NCBI RefSeq assembly: GCF_003335105.1
Contig: NZ_QFWQ01000004.1
Span: 242,461 to 306,460 of the forward strand
Direction: 5' to 3'
Length of the DNA stretch: 64,000 nucleotides
Source of the DNA: Rhodanobacter denitrificans
Lineage (GTDB): Bacteria > Pseudomonadota > Gammaproteobacteria > Xanthomonadales > Rhodanobacteraceae
Part shown: positions 17,924-25,944 of the stretch, in pieces
Layout of the letters: every line of letters begins with the position of its first letter
Numbering within the stretch: the first letter of the stretch is position 1
The notes under the pieces: model-generated
The model's database searches: none
What the model saw: the letters and a program-made list of their open reading frames with translations, nothing else
Told to the model about the DNA's origin: nothing
Translations under genes and position numbers: made by a program

Positions 17924-18249
17924 AAGGCCTCCTTGGCACTGCCAGGTGCTCATCGCGGGCCCCTGCACGGTGCCCGCTTCTTCAGCTCTTCCGACTCTCC
18001 TCCCGCGGCGCCGCGCAGTCAAATGGAATCAGGGCGGCCCGCGAACGCGCCGTTGCCGGAGGCAAAAGCAGGCACTTGAAGACCAGCTCGCGTGCCGTGC
18101 CCGGCCGATCGTATGGAGCCGCCGGGCGCTCCCCGAGGCGGCCTGATCCTCGGCTACGGAGGCGCGAACATGCACGAGATCCGCGAAGGCGTGCGCCGGC
18201 TCGGCCTGTGCATCTGACGCGTCGGCCGGCTATGTGGCCGGCGAGAGCT
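17924..18249. other. Intergenic stretch with a probable gene relic
   Basis: No intact gene is visible. The only recognisable item is the short plus-strand relic at 18114-18217, described separately. The remainder has no clear hairpin or promoter. Confidence 0.5.
18114..18217 (+). pseudogene. Remnant of the C-terminus of a MocR/GntR-type aminotransferase-like regulator
   Basis: One frame reads GGLILGYGGANMHEIREGVRRLGLCI and then stops. The pattern LxLGYxxxxxxxIREGVRRL is the usual last 25 residues of MocR-family (GntR plus aminotransferase-like) regulators. Nothing upstream in the same frame continues the protein, so this looks like the tail of a deleted gene. The stretch is short; chance similarity cannot be excluded. 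Confidence 0.35.
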
Positions 18250-18873
18250 TCAGCACTGTGTGCGGCCGCCGGCCAGCTGCTTGCATGGATGGAAGATGGG
18301 TTCGTCCGATGACGGCGGGTGATGGTCGTGATCGTCGTCGCGATCCCGGTCGCGATGGCGATCCCGGTACGGCGGGGGGCCCCAGTAGACCGGCGGGGCG
18401 TTGTAGACCGGCTGGCTCAGCTGGTTCTGGTAGTCCGCATTCTGTTGGCGCAAGGCCTCGTTCTCGGCATGCAGCCGGTCGCGCTCGGCCGCCTGGTCGC
18501 TCAGCGACTGCTGCCGGGCCTCCTCGGCGCGCTGCTGCGCCGCGTAGGCATCGTCGGCGTCACGCTGGGCCTTTTCGTCCATCGCCTGCTGGCGTGCGTC
18601 GAGGCGCTGCTGGTAGAGTGCTTCGAGATGGCGTGAATCCGCATAGCGCTTCGCCAGCTCGTCCTGGCCCAGACGCAGGTAGCGGTCGATGACTTCGGTG
18701 TCGTCCGCCTGGTGCAGCAGCTCGCCGCTGCCGTGTGGGCACGGGTGGTCGGTATAGGCGATCTGGCCGCCCTGGGTGCATTTGTAGATGTTCTGCGCGC
18801 CGACCGGCGCCGCCGCGGCCAGCAGCAGGACGGCGGCGTACAGGAGCGGTATTCCACCCGGCGGGATTCTCAT
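18250..18873 (-). CDS. Exported DUF4124-containing coiled-coil protein
   Basis: From the ATG at 18873 the protein has 207 residues. It has a signal peptide (...LLLAAAAPVGAQ) and then a DUF4124 motif, NIYKCTQGGQIAYTDHPC, with the paired Cys typical of that periplasmic domain. A long Gln/Glu/Ala-rich helix likely to form a coiled coil (about residues 70-150) follows. The end is a Pro/Tyr segment and a striking DRHRDRDRDDDHDHHPP run that could bind metal. Upstream in-frame ATGs at 18885 and 18903 are possible but weaken the signal peptide. Confidence 0.7.
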   Translation of the reverse strand: MRIPPGGIPLLYAAVLLLAAAAPVGAQNIYKCTQGGQIAYTDHPCPHGSGELLHQADDTEVIDRYLRLGQDELAKRYADSRHLEALYQQRLDARQQAMDEKAQRDADDAYAAQQRAEEARQQSLSDQAAERDRLHAENEALRQQNADYQNQLSQPVYNAPPVYWGPPPYRDRHRDRDRDDDHDHHPPSSDEPIFHPCKQLAGGRTQC

Positions 18874-18973
18874 CCTGGCGTCCATCCGGCAGTGACGTTG
18901 CATGCAGCCGTAGTGTCGTCGCAGCGGCGTTACGATTCGCTGAACATGCCGGGCTCTGGCTTCCGTGCCGGCT

Positions 18974-19543
18974 TCAGGTGGAGGCAGGTGCGTTGCCGGC
19001 GCGGCGCCACGTGCGTAGTCCGATCGCCGCCAGCACGATGAAGCCGGCGTACAGCGCCGCGGTGATCAGCAGCGACTTGTAGACGTACTCGCCGATGTAG
19101 ATCGCGTCCACCGCGATCCACAGCCACCAGGCGGCGATGTGCCGGCGTGCCTGCCACCATTGCGCGACCAGGCTGAAGGCGGTGAGCGCGGCGTCCAGCC
19201 AAGGCAGGGCGGCGTTGGTGCGGTAGTGCATGAACGCGCCCAGCGCCAGCGCGCCGAGCACGCCCAGTGCGATGTGCGCCACCGCCTGTCGGCGCGGCAG
19301 CGCAGCCACCCGCACGCGGCCGTCGTCGCCCAGGTGCTGCAGCCAGCGCACCCAGCCGTAGCCGATCAATATCGCGAATGCCAGCTGCAGCAATGCGTCG
19401 GAATACAGCTTCGCATCGACGAACACCCAGGCGTAGACCAGCACCGACACCAGCCCCACCGGCCAGCACCACGGCCGCCGGCGTGCGGTGAGCCAGACGC
19501 CCCAGGCGCTCAGCAGCGCGGCAATGAGTTCGATCCAGCCCAT
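18974..19543 (-). CDS. pnuC: PnuC-family vitamin transporter, probably thiamine (PnuT)
   Basis: This 189-residue membrane protein has about seven helices, with the family's WxxG, YAWVFVDAKLYSDALLQ and final WIAVDAIYIGEYVYKSLLITAALY segments. The ATG is separated by a single base from the stop codon of the TonB receptor upstream, so translation is probably coupled. Because the operon lies behind a TPP riboswitch, the cargo is inferred to be thiamine (the PnuT subgroup) rather than nicotinamide riboside. PnuC proteins are facilitators that rely on intracellular phosphorylation to trap the vitamin. Confidence 0.85.
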   Translation of the reverse strand: MGWIELIAALLSAWGVWLTARRRPWCWPVGLVSVLVYAWVFVDAKLYSDALLQLAFAILIGYGWVRWLQHLGDDGRVRVAALPRRQAVAHIALGVLGALALGAFMHYRTNAALPWLDAALTAFSLVAQWWQARRHIAAWWLWIAVDAIYIGEYVYKSLLITAALYAGFIVLAAIGLRTWRRAGNAPAST

Positions 19544-19544
19544 G

Positions 19545-21737
19545 TCAGAACGCGAAGGTCGCGGAAAGCCGTGCCAGCCGCGGCGCGCCGGGGAACAGGT
19601 AGCTGTCGCCGCCGGAACTGCCGGTGTCGCGCCAGTAGAAACGATTGAACACGTTGTCGACATTCAGCCGCACGATCAGCGCGTGGCCGTTCCACCGGGT
19701 GGTGTAGCGCAGGCCTGCATCGAATACGTGGTACGCCGGCACGCGCGTCATGCCGTCCGGCGTGGCAACGTTCGGGCTGGCGTAGCGCCAGCCGCCGAGC
19801 AGGCCGATGTCGGCCGCGAACGGCAGGCGGTAATCCAGGTAGACGGCCGTGCGCAGGCGCGGCACGTTGACCACCTGGTGGCCCTCGTAGGCTGCCGTGC
19901 CGGTACCCTGGGCGCGTGCCTGGACCAGGTTGACGCTGGCGGTGAGGCGCAACGCGTCGCTCAGCTGGCCGGCGGCGTTGAGTTCCAGCCCGGTATGCGC
20001 CTCGCTGCCCTGCTGGACGAAGGTGAAGCCCGCGGCGGTGCTGTCCGGCTGCGTGAACTGGTACGGCTGGCGGATGCGGTACAGCGCGGCCGACAGGCCG
20101 AGCGCGTCGCTCCATGCGTACTTCACGCCGGCTTCGGTCTGGCGCGCCAGCAGCGGGGTCAGGGTGGTGCCGCCGTTGGAGGCCCAGTACGGCGCCTGGC
20201 TGCCCAGCGACAGACTCTCGCTATAGCTGGCATAGGCGGTCAGCCGGCCGGTCGGCTGCCACAGCACGGCGGCCTGCGGCAGCACCTTGGCGAGGCGGGT
20301 GTCGCGCTGCGGCGCGCCGGCATCGTCGTAGGCGCGCTCGTGCAGACGCACGTAGCGGCCACCGGCCAGCAGCTGCCAGTGGGCACCGAGGTGGATGCGG
20401 TCGAGCGCGAAGATCGAGTGCTGCCAGCTGGTGAGGCGCCGTGCCTCGGCGCCTGGCTGGTTCGGCGATGGCGCGAAGTACGGCGGGTCGATCTGGTCGA
20501 TGTTGCCGGTACCCACGTAGTCGTAGACGTAGGGGCGCAGGTCGATGGTGCGGCGGAACGCGCTGGCGCCGAGGCTGACCTCGTGGCCGATGGTGCCGGT
20601 GTCGAACGAACCCTTCAGCACCGCGCGCGCCTCGTCGTTGGTGCGCGCCTCGTCGGGGCTGCGGTAGTCGTAGATGTCGTAGTCGCCGTTCGGCGCGAAG
20701 AACCAGCCCGGGGTGGCGCCGCTGGCGCAATCGGGCGAATAGAAGCAGCCGTAGGCGAACGCCACGTTGTCGTCGATCAGGGCGCGGCTGTGGCCGGCCG
20801 AGAGCTGTGCGTGCCAGTCGTTGCCGAGGCGGTAGTCGAAGCGCAGCGTGCTGTTGCTGGCGTCGACGTCGACCGGCTGCTGCCACGGCTGGAAGCCGAG
20901 CATGCGGGTGCGGCTGGGATGGGCGGGCAGGCTGCGGCCGCCGAGCAGCTGGTAGCCGGAGACGGAGCGCTGCGAGCTGACCTGGTAATCGCTGTCCAGC
21001 TGCAGGGTGGCGTCGGCGCTGATCTTCCAGTCGGCGGCCAGCGACACGAAGTTGCGCCGACCGTCGGCATGGTCGACGTACGAATGCATGCCCTCGTGCG
21101 CCGCGTTCACCCGCACGCCGAACGTGGGCGAGAGCCAGCCGCCGACATCCACGGCGAAGTAGCGCGAGCCGTGCGAGTCGGTGCCGACGGTGGCGCTGCG
21201 CACCTCGGCCGGACGCTTGCTGACGTAGTTGACCAGCCCGCCCGGCGCCAGCACGCCGGCCTCGAGGCCGCCCAGGCCCTTGAGGATTTCCACCCGCTGC
21301 TTGTCTTCCAGCGCGATCGGCTGTTCGCCGGTCAGGCTCATCTCGTTGAGCCGGTAGCCGGTGGCGAGGTCCAGCGCGAAGCCGCGGATGGCGATGTCCT
21401 GGTAGTAGCCGACCGGCGCGTAGTTGTCGCCCAGCGCGGCGTCGGCGCGCGCCAGTTCGCTCAGCGTGCGCGGCTGGCGGTCGTCGATCTGGTCGCGGGT
21501 GATCACGCTGACCGCCGCGGGAGTGTCCAGCAGTGGTGCGTTGCCGAAGCTGCCGAAGGTGTCCAGCTGCGAGTTGTCGGCGTGGTAGCCGTGCGCGCTG
21601 TCGGCCTCGACGTGGACGGGCGCCAGCGGCGTGGCCTGCGGCCTGGTGGTGTCGTCGTCGGCATGGGCGGAAGCCATGACGGCGAGCAGGGCGAGGATCA
21701 GGGAGGAGCGTGCGGAGGGAGTGCGGAGTGAGGCCAT
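19545..21737 (-). CDS. TonB-dependent outer-membrane receptor, probably for thiamine
   Basis: This 730-residue receptor has a signal peptide (MASLRTPSARSSLILALLAV...SAHA), a TonB-box-like segment PLAPVHVEAD, a plug domain (AAVSVITRDQIDDRQPRTLSELA; IAIRGFALD; VEILKGLGGLEAGVLAPGGLVNYV) and a 22-strand barrel ending in the aromatic LSATFAF. The TPP riboswitch in its leader marks thiamine or its phosphates as the likely ligand. It is the first gene of a two-gene operon with pnuC. I preferred the ATG at 21737 because signal-peptide sequence starts there. An upstream in-frame start at 21842 would begin inside the riboswitch. Confidence 0.9.
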   Translation of the reverse strand: MASLRTPSARSSLILALLAVMASAHADDDTTRPQATPLAPVHVEADSAHGYHADNSQLDTFGSFGNAPLLDTPAAVSVITRDQIDDRQPRTLSELARADAALGDNYAPVGYYQDIAIRGFALDLATGYRLNEMSLTGEQPIALEDKQRVEILKGLGGLEAGVLAPGGLVNYVSKRPAEVRSATVGTDSHGSRYFAVDVGGWLSPTFGVRVNAAHEGMHSYVDHADGRRNFVSLAADWKISADATLQLDSDYQVSSQRSVSGYQLLGGRSLPAHPSRTRMLGFQPWQQPVDVDASNSTLRFDYRLGNDWHAQLSAGHSRALIDDNVAFAYGCFYSPDCASGATPGWFFAPNGDYDIYDYRSPDEARTNDEARAVLKGSFDTGTIGHEVSLGASAFRRTIDLRPYVYDYVGTGNIDQIDPPYFAPSPNQPGAEARRLTSWQHSIFALDRIHLGAHWQLLAGGRYVRLHERAYDDAGAPQRDTRLAKVLPQAAVLWQPTGRLTAYASYSESLSLGSQAPYWASNGGTTLTPLLARQTEAGVKYAWSDALGLSAALYRIRQPYQFTQPDSTAAGFTFVQQGSEAHTGLELNAAGQLSDALRLTASVNLVQARAQGTGTAAYEGHQVVNVPRLRTAVYLDYRLPFAADIGLLGGWRYASPNVATPDGMTRVPAYHVFDAGLRYTTRWNGHALIVRLNVDNVFNRFYWRDTGSSGGDSYLFPGAPRLARLSATFAF

Positions 21738-21802
21738 CGTCGTCTTCAGGTGCTGCGGACGAAGCGACGGCGACCCGGCCGTCGCATGGACGTGCCGGAT
21801 CT

Positions 21803-21882
21803 GCAAGCTCCCTACGCCGGTATGAACCGGATCAGGTTCCAAGGGACTCTCTCAGCCCGGCCATGCCGGGCACCCCCGCTTC
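21803..21882 (-). ncRNA. TPP riboswitch (THI element)
   Basis: On the minus strand the sequence contains the conserved blocks of the thiamine pyrophosphate aptamer in order: GGGGTGCC, GGGCTGAGAGAG, then CCTTGGAACCTGATCCGGTT and CATACCGGCGTAGGGA. It ends about 65 bases before the receptor start. When TPP is bound, expression of the receptor and pnuC should fall. No clear terminator hairpin with a T-run follows, so control may act on translation. Edges are approximate. Confidence 0.95.
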
Positions 21883-21941
21883 AAGAACGCCTATTTAACC
21901 ACGATTGGACGGCCGCCGCCGCGACGCTGGCTCCTCCCGGC

Positions 21942-23072
21942 TCAGGCGTAGTCGCGGATTGCCTGCAGCAGGGCCTGCCCCGGCGGCGTGCGGAACCATG
22001 CCGGATGGCCGCGCAGGAAGGTGTCGTAGGCGACGTCGGCGTTCGCCGGCGAGCGGGTGACGGCGTGGTAGTACTCGACCTCGGACAGCGCGAAATCCAC
22101 ATGCACCAGCGGCAGCAGGTTGGCCAGCAGGTGGAGATCGGCGGCAGTCAGCGGATGCAGCTGGCGATAGCCGTCGATCAGCGCGCGGGCAATGTCGGGG
22201 CGGCCGGCGTCGGCGTCGAGCGCCAGCCAGGCGATCGCGTTGCGCTCGATCGCGGTGGCGAGGTCGAACAGCGCGAAGTTGGCGGCGGCGAGCCCGAAGT
22301 CGAGCACGGCGCCGATCCGGGCGTCGTCGCGGTCGTCGCTCCAGCACAGGTTGGAGACGTGCCAGTCGCCGTGCGTCCATAGCATGGGCTGTTGCGCCAG
22401 TTGCGGCTGCACCGCGGCATGCCAGGGCGCGAGCAGTCCGGCGAGGTCCATCGGCCAGTCGCGGCCGCGCAGGTAGTCGGCCAAACCGGGGCGTTGCGGC
22501 AATTGCGCGCGCAGCGCGGCGACCGGGTCGACGGCGCGGATCAGTTCGCTGCGCGCGACCAGCAGGTGGGTGCCGCGCTGCGGCGCGCGGTAGTCCGCGG
22601 CCGCCTCGTGCAGGGCGGCCAGCATGCGGCCGGCGGTGAGCGCGTGCATGCGGTTCGGCAGCGGCTCCCAGGAGATCGTCTCGCGGTACAGGTCGATGCC
22701 GCCGGCGTGCCCATGCACCTCGTAGGTCCAGTCGCCGATCGCCACCGCGGTACGCCCGTGCGCATCGGTCAGCACGGCCGGAATCGACATGCCGTGCGCG
22801 CGCAGGTGCGCGATGAAGCGATGCTCCTCCTCGAGCGTGGCCACCGATCGCACGTCGCGATGGTGGCGCTTGACGAACCACGTGCCGCGATCGGTGGCCA
22901 CCAAGCAGGCGGCCGACAGCGGCCGCGGGCTGTGCCAGTCGATCCGGATCGGCGTGCCCGATGCCGGGTAGCCGCGCAGCAGCGCCGCGACTTCATCCAT
23001 GGTCAGCGGCGGCCAGTCCGGCGGCGTGCTGTCGCCGGCCAGTCCGTGCGCAAGATGGAGGTGGTCGTTCAT
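21942..23072 (-). CDS. APH/choline-kinase-fold phosphotransferase
   Basis: This 376-residue protein has the aminoglycoside-phosphotransferase/homoserine-kinase-like fold. It shows a lysine in WFVKRHHRD, a Brenner motif MLWTHGDWHVSNLCW (about residue 230) and the metal-binding Asp in GAVLDFGLAAANFALFDLA. The substrate cannot be read from sequence. It lies just upstream of the thiamine riboswitch on the same strand, and some thiamine kinases (ThiK) belong to this fold. A vitamin-salvage role is possible but only inferred. Distant homoserine kinase-like functions are equally possible. Confidence 0.8.
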   Translation of the reverse strand: MNDHLHLAHGLAGDSTPPDWPPLTMDEVAALLRGYPASGTPIRIDWHSPRPLSAACLVATDRGTWFVKRHHRDVRSVATLEEEHRFIAHLRAHGMSIPAVLTDAHGRTAVAIGDWTYEVHGHAGGIDLYRETISWEPLPNRMHALTAGRMLAALHEAAADYRAPQRGTHLLVARSELIRAVDPVAALRAQLPQRPGLADYLRGRDWPMDLAGLLAPWHAAVQPQLAQQPMLWTHGDWHVSNLCWSDDRDDARIGAVLDFGLAAANFALFDLATAIERNAIAWLALDADAGRPDIARALIDGYRQLHPLTAADLHLLANLLPLVHVDFALSEVEYYHAVTRSPANADVAYDTFLRGHPAWFRTPPGQALLQAIRDYA

Positions 23073-23192
23073 GGCGGCGGTGGGCTTGCGCGGGCGATAG
23101 ACGCGGGATTATCGCCGATAAGCCCGCGGCGCCGGCTTCCGTGCGGGTGCAGCATCGCGTTTAATGGGCGACTTCCCCCGCGATGGCCGCCC

Positions 23193-24095
23193 ATGAGCGC
23201 GATGCTGCTGCTGTTCGTCTGCCTGATCCTCGGCACCCTGGTGGCACGCTTCGCGAAGCCGCCGGCCGGGATCGTGTCGGGCATCAACTGGTGGGTGCTG
23301 AACGTGGCGTTGCCGGCGCTGGTGCTGGAGCTGATCCCGAAGGTGAAGTTCGACCCGCAGCTGTGGTTCCCGGTGGCGGCGATGTGGCTCACGTTCGGCG
23401 GCGCGTGGCTGCTGTTCGGCCTGCTCGGGCCGCGGCTGGGCTGGTCGCGGCAGCGCACAGGTGCGCTGATCCTGGTCTGCGGCCTGGGCAATACGGCGTA
23501 CATGGGCTATCCGATGGTACAGGCGCTGCACGGCAAGGCGGGCCTGGCGCTGGCGGTGGTGGCCGACCAGATCGGCGCGTTCCCGGTGCTGGCCTCGGCC
23601 GGCATCGTGGTGGCCTCGCTCTATTCCGGGCGCACGCCCCAGCTTGGCCCGATCGTGCGCCGCATCGTCACGTTTCCCGCCTTCGTCGCGCTGGCCGCGG
23701 GCATCGTCGCGGGCCTGTGCGGTGGCTGGCCGGTCGTGCTGGAAGGCGTGTTCGCGCCGATCGGCGCCACGCTGACGCCGCTGGCACTGTTCTCGGTGGG
23801 CCTGCAGTTCAAGTTCCATCCGGGCCAGCGCCAGCTCGGCGCGGCGGCCTGGGGCCTGGGCTGGAAGCTGCTGCTGGCGCCGCTGGCGTGCTGGGCGATG
23901 GGCAAGGCGGCCGGCGTGGGCGGGCTGGTTCTCACCGTGGGCGTGCTGCAGGCGGCGATGGCGCCGATGGTGTCGGCGGCGATCCTGGCCGACGAGTACG
24001 AGCTGGAGCCGGCCCTGGCGAACACCGTGCTGGGCGCCGGCATCGTGCTGTCGCTGCTCACCGTGCCGCTGGGCAACCTGCTGCTCGGGGCGTAG
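23193..24095 (+). CDS. AEC-family transporter (auxin efflux carrier superfamily)
   Basis: The 300-residue protein has ten hydrophobic helices in two inverted halves, typical of the Mem_trans (AEC) family. It carries motifs such as WWVLNVALPALVLELI, GNTAYMGYPMVQALHG and LSLLTVPLGNLLL. Characterised bacterial members export or import small organic acids or other metabolites; the substrate here is unknown. It is transcribed away from the phosphotransferase gene with a 120-base gap. Confidence 0.88.
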   Translation: MSAMLLLFVCLILGTLVARFAKPPAGIVSGINWWVLNVALPALVLELIPKVKFDPQLWFPVAAMWLTFGGAWLLFGLLGPRLGWSRQRTGALILVCGLGNTAYMGYPMVQALHGKAGLALAVVADQIGAFPVLASAGIVVASLYSGRTPQLGPIVRRIVTFPAFVALAAGIVAGLCGGWPVVLEGVFAPIGATLTPLALFSVGLQFKFHPGQRQLGAAAWGLGWKLLLAPLACWAMGKAAGVGGLVLTVGVLQAAMAPMVSAAILADEYELEPALANTVLGAGIVLSLLTVPLGNLLLGA

Positions 24096-24166
24096 CGCAC
24101 GGCTTGCGCCCGGCCCGCGCTGCGTCGAGACTAGCGGCCGGAATCCATGGGCGGGGGGCTCATGTC

Positions 24167-24754
24167 ATGGCAGGTTTCGATCTGATCAAGCGCATGTTCG
24201 GCGATCATGGCGAGCGCCGCGCGGTACCGCGCAGCGGCGAGCCGAAGGAAGCCTGCGTCCTGGTGGTGGACGACTCGCCCACCATCCGCGCGGTGCTCGG
24301 CAAGATGCTGGCGCAGAGCGGCCATATCGTGCTGAAGGCCGCCGACGGCGAGAGCGCGCTCGACATCGCACGCAGGGATCGCCCCGACCTGATCTTCCTC
24401 GACATCGTGATGCCGGGCATGAGCGGCTTCGCCGTGTTGCGCGCGCTGCGCCATGATCCGCTGACCAGGGACATCCCGATCGTGATGATCAGCGGCAACC
24501 TGCAGGCGACCGAGCAGTTCTACGTGCAGCGCTTCGGCGCCGACGATTTCATGAAGAAGCCGTTCGGCCGCAGCGAGGTGTTTGCGCGCATCGAGCATCT
24601 CACCCGCAGCGGTCGCCTGGTGGTGCGACAGCGCACGGTGGAGGAGGCGGTGCCGATGGAACCGATACCCAGCGACGCCGAGCATGCGGAGATCCCGGAT
24701 ATCGCGATGCCTGATCCGCACGACATGGTTGTGCCGCCCGCCGCCCGCGACTGA
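24167..24754 (+). CDS. Stand-alone response-regulator receiver with tail (copy A)
   Basis: This 195-residue protein has a short N-terminal amphipathic stretch (AGFDLIKRMFGDHGE). A CheY-like receiver follows (about residues 30-150): acidic pair VVDDS, phosphoacceptor Asp in IFLDIVMPG, Ser in VMISGN, and Lys in FMKKPF. The C-terminal tail of about 40 residues contains IPDIAMPD. No output domain is present, as in PilG/PilH-type receivers. A closely similar paralogue lies 0.5 kb downstream beyond hslR. A GGGGGG-type ribosome site lies upstream. Confidence 0.85.
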   Translation: MAGFDLIKRMFGDHGERRAVPRSGEPKEACVLVVDDSPTIRAVLGKMLAQSGHIVLKAADGESALDIARRDRPDLIFLDIVMPGMSGFAVLRALRHDPLTRDIPIVMISGNLQATEQFYVQRFGADDFMKKPFGRSEVFARIEHLTRSGRLVVRQRTVEEAVPMEPIPSDAEHAEIPDIAMPDPHDMVVPPAARD

Positions 24755-24790
24755 GTCACACGCGATTGCGATGGCGCGATAATCCCCGCC

Positions 24791-25189
24791 ATGAGCAAAC
24801 CATCAGAGCCGGCAACCACCGACACGCGCGCCGACGTGTGGTTGTGGGCCGCCCGTTTCTTCAAGACGCGCAGCCTCGCCAAGCAGGCGATCGACGGTGG
24901 CCGCATCGACGTCAATGGCGTCGGCTGCAAGCCGGCGAAGACCCTGCATGCGGGCGACCGGCTGAAGATCAGCCGTGGCGAGGAACGGCTCGAGGTCGAG
25001 GTGCTGGTGTTGTCCGACCGGCGCGGCCCCGCCAGCGCGGCGCAGGCGCTGTATCGCGAGACCGAGGCGAGCTGCGTGGCGCGCGAGGCGGCCCGCGAGC
25101 AGAAGCGCCTGGTCGGTGCGAACGGTCCGGTGAAGCGCCCGGACAAGCAGGCGCGGCGCGAATTGCGACGGCTGAAGGATACGCGCTGA
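24791..25189 (+). CDS. hslR: S4-domain heat-shock protein Hsp15 (HslR)
   Basis: This 132-residue protein has an N-terminal S4 RNA-binding domain: VWLWAARFFKTRSLAKQAIDGGRIDVNG, then LKISRGEERLEVEVLVLSDRRG. A basic C-terminal tail (EQKRLVGANG...RRELRRLKDTR) follows. HslR binds stalled 50S subunits that carry nascent chain-tRNA and helps recycle them. Length and tail match the family. It sits between the two receiver genes and is probably independently conserved. Confidence 0.93.
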   Translation: MSKPSEPATTDTRADVWLWAARFFKTRSLAKQAIDGGRIDVNGVGCKPAKTLHAGDRLKISRGEERLEVEVLVLSDRRGPASAAQALYRETEASCVAREAAREQKRLVGANGPVKRPDKQARRELRRLKDTR

Positions 25190-25287
25190 GCAGTGCATCG
25201 CAGAACGGGGGGCGGATCTGCGGGAATATCCTCGCAAATCCACGGGGTTGGCGCTGTCGCGCCATCCCATCGGCCCGGGAGGCTTGC

Positions 25288-25935
25288 ATGGACGGACACG
25301 CACTGATCAATGGCATCGGCTTCTTCAAGCGCCTGCTCAGCAGCCATGTGGCCGCGGAGGAGAATGAGGCGCCGCGGGCCACGCTGGGTGCACGCATGCT
25401 GGTGGTCGACGATTCGCCCACGATCTGCGCCGTGCTCGGCAAGATGCTGCGCCAGGACGGTTACGCCGTGCTCAACGCCACCAGTGGCCTGGATGCGATC
25501 GGGCTGGCCTGCAGCGAGCAGCCGGCGCTGATCTTCCTCGACATCGTGATGCCGGGCATGAACGGCTTCGCCGTGCTGCGAGCGCTGCGCCACGATCCAC
25601 GGACCCGGCACATCCCGATCGTGATGATCAGCGGCAACCCGCAGGCGACCGAGCAATTCTACGTGCAGCGCTTCGGCGCCGACGATTTCATGCGCAAGCC
25701 GTTCGACCGCAACGAAGTGTACCTGCGCATCGGACAGCTGGTGCAGTCCGGTCGTCTGGACGGCCGTTTGCCGTCGGCACCGGTACCGGCACCCGTCGAA
25801 GCACTGCCGGCACTGGCCACGGAACTGTCGGTCGATGAGCTGGCCGACATTCCCGATATCGCGATGCCCGACGCGGAAGCCACCCCGCGCCTGGCCGGCG
25901 TGCCCCCGCTGCAGGTGGTTCACGGCATCGGCTGA
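25288..25935 (+). CDS. Stand-alone response-regulator receiver with tail (copy B)
   Basis: This 215-residue paralogue of the receiver at 24167 shares LIFLDIVMPGM, GFAVLRALRHDP, VMISGN and ATEQFYVQRFGADDFM almost exactly. Both also share the tail motif IPDIAMPD. It has a different N-terminus (GIGFFKRLLSSHVAAEEN) and a longer Pro/Ala-rich linker between receiver and tail. All receiver catalytic residues are present, so it should be phosphorylatable. GGGAGG precedes the ATG. The likely partners are unknown. Confidence 0.85.
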   Translation: MDGHALINGIGFFKRLLSSHVAAEENEAPRATLGARMLVVDDSPTICAVLGKMLRQDGYAVLNATSGLDAIGLACSEQPALIFLDIVMPGMNGFAVLRALRHDPRTRHIPIVMISGNPQATEQFYVQRFGADDFMRKPFDRNEVYLRIGQLVQSGRLDGRLPSAPVPAPVEALPALATELSVDELADIPDIAMPDAEATPRLAGVPPLQVVHGIG

Positions 25936-25944
25936 GGGCCAGCC

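Noticed and set aside
19488-21731. Open frame of about 750 codons opposite the TonB receptor
   Set aside because: It runs exactly opposite a complete receptor with plug and barrel; the sequence is typical antisense composition (Val/Ala/Arg/His).
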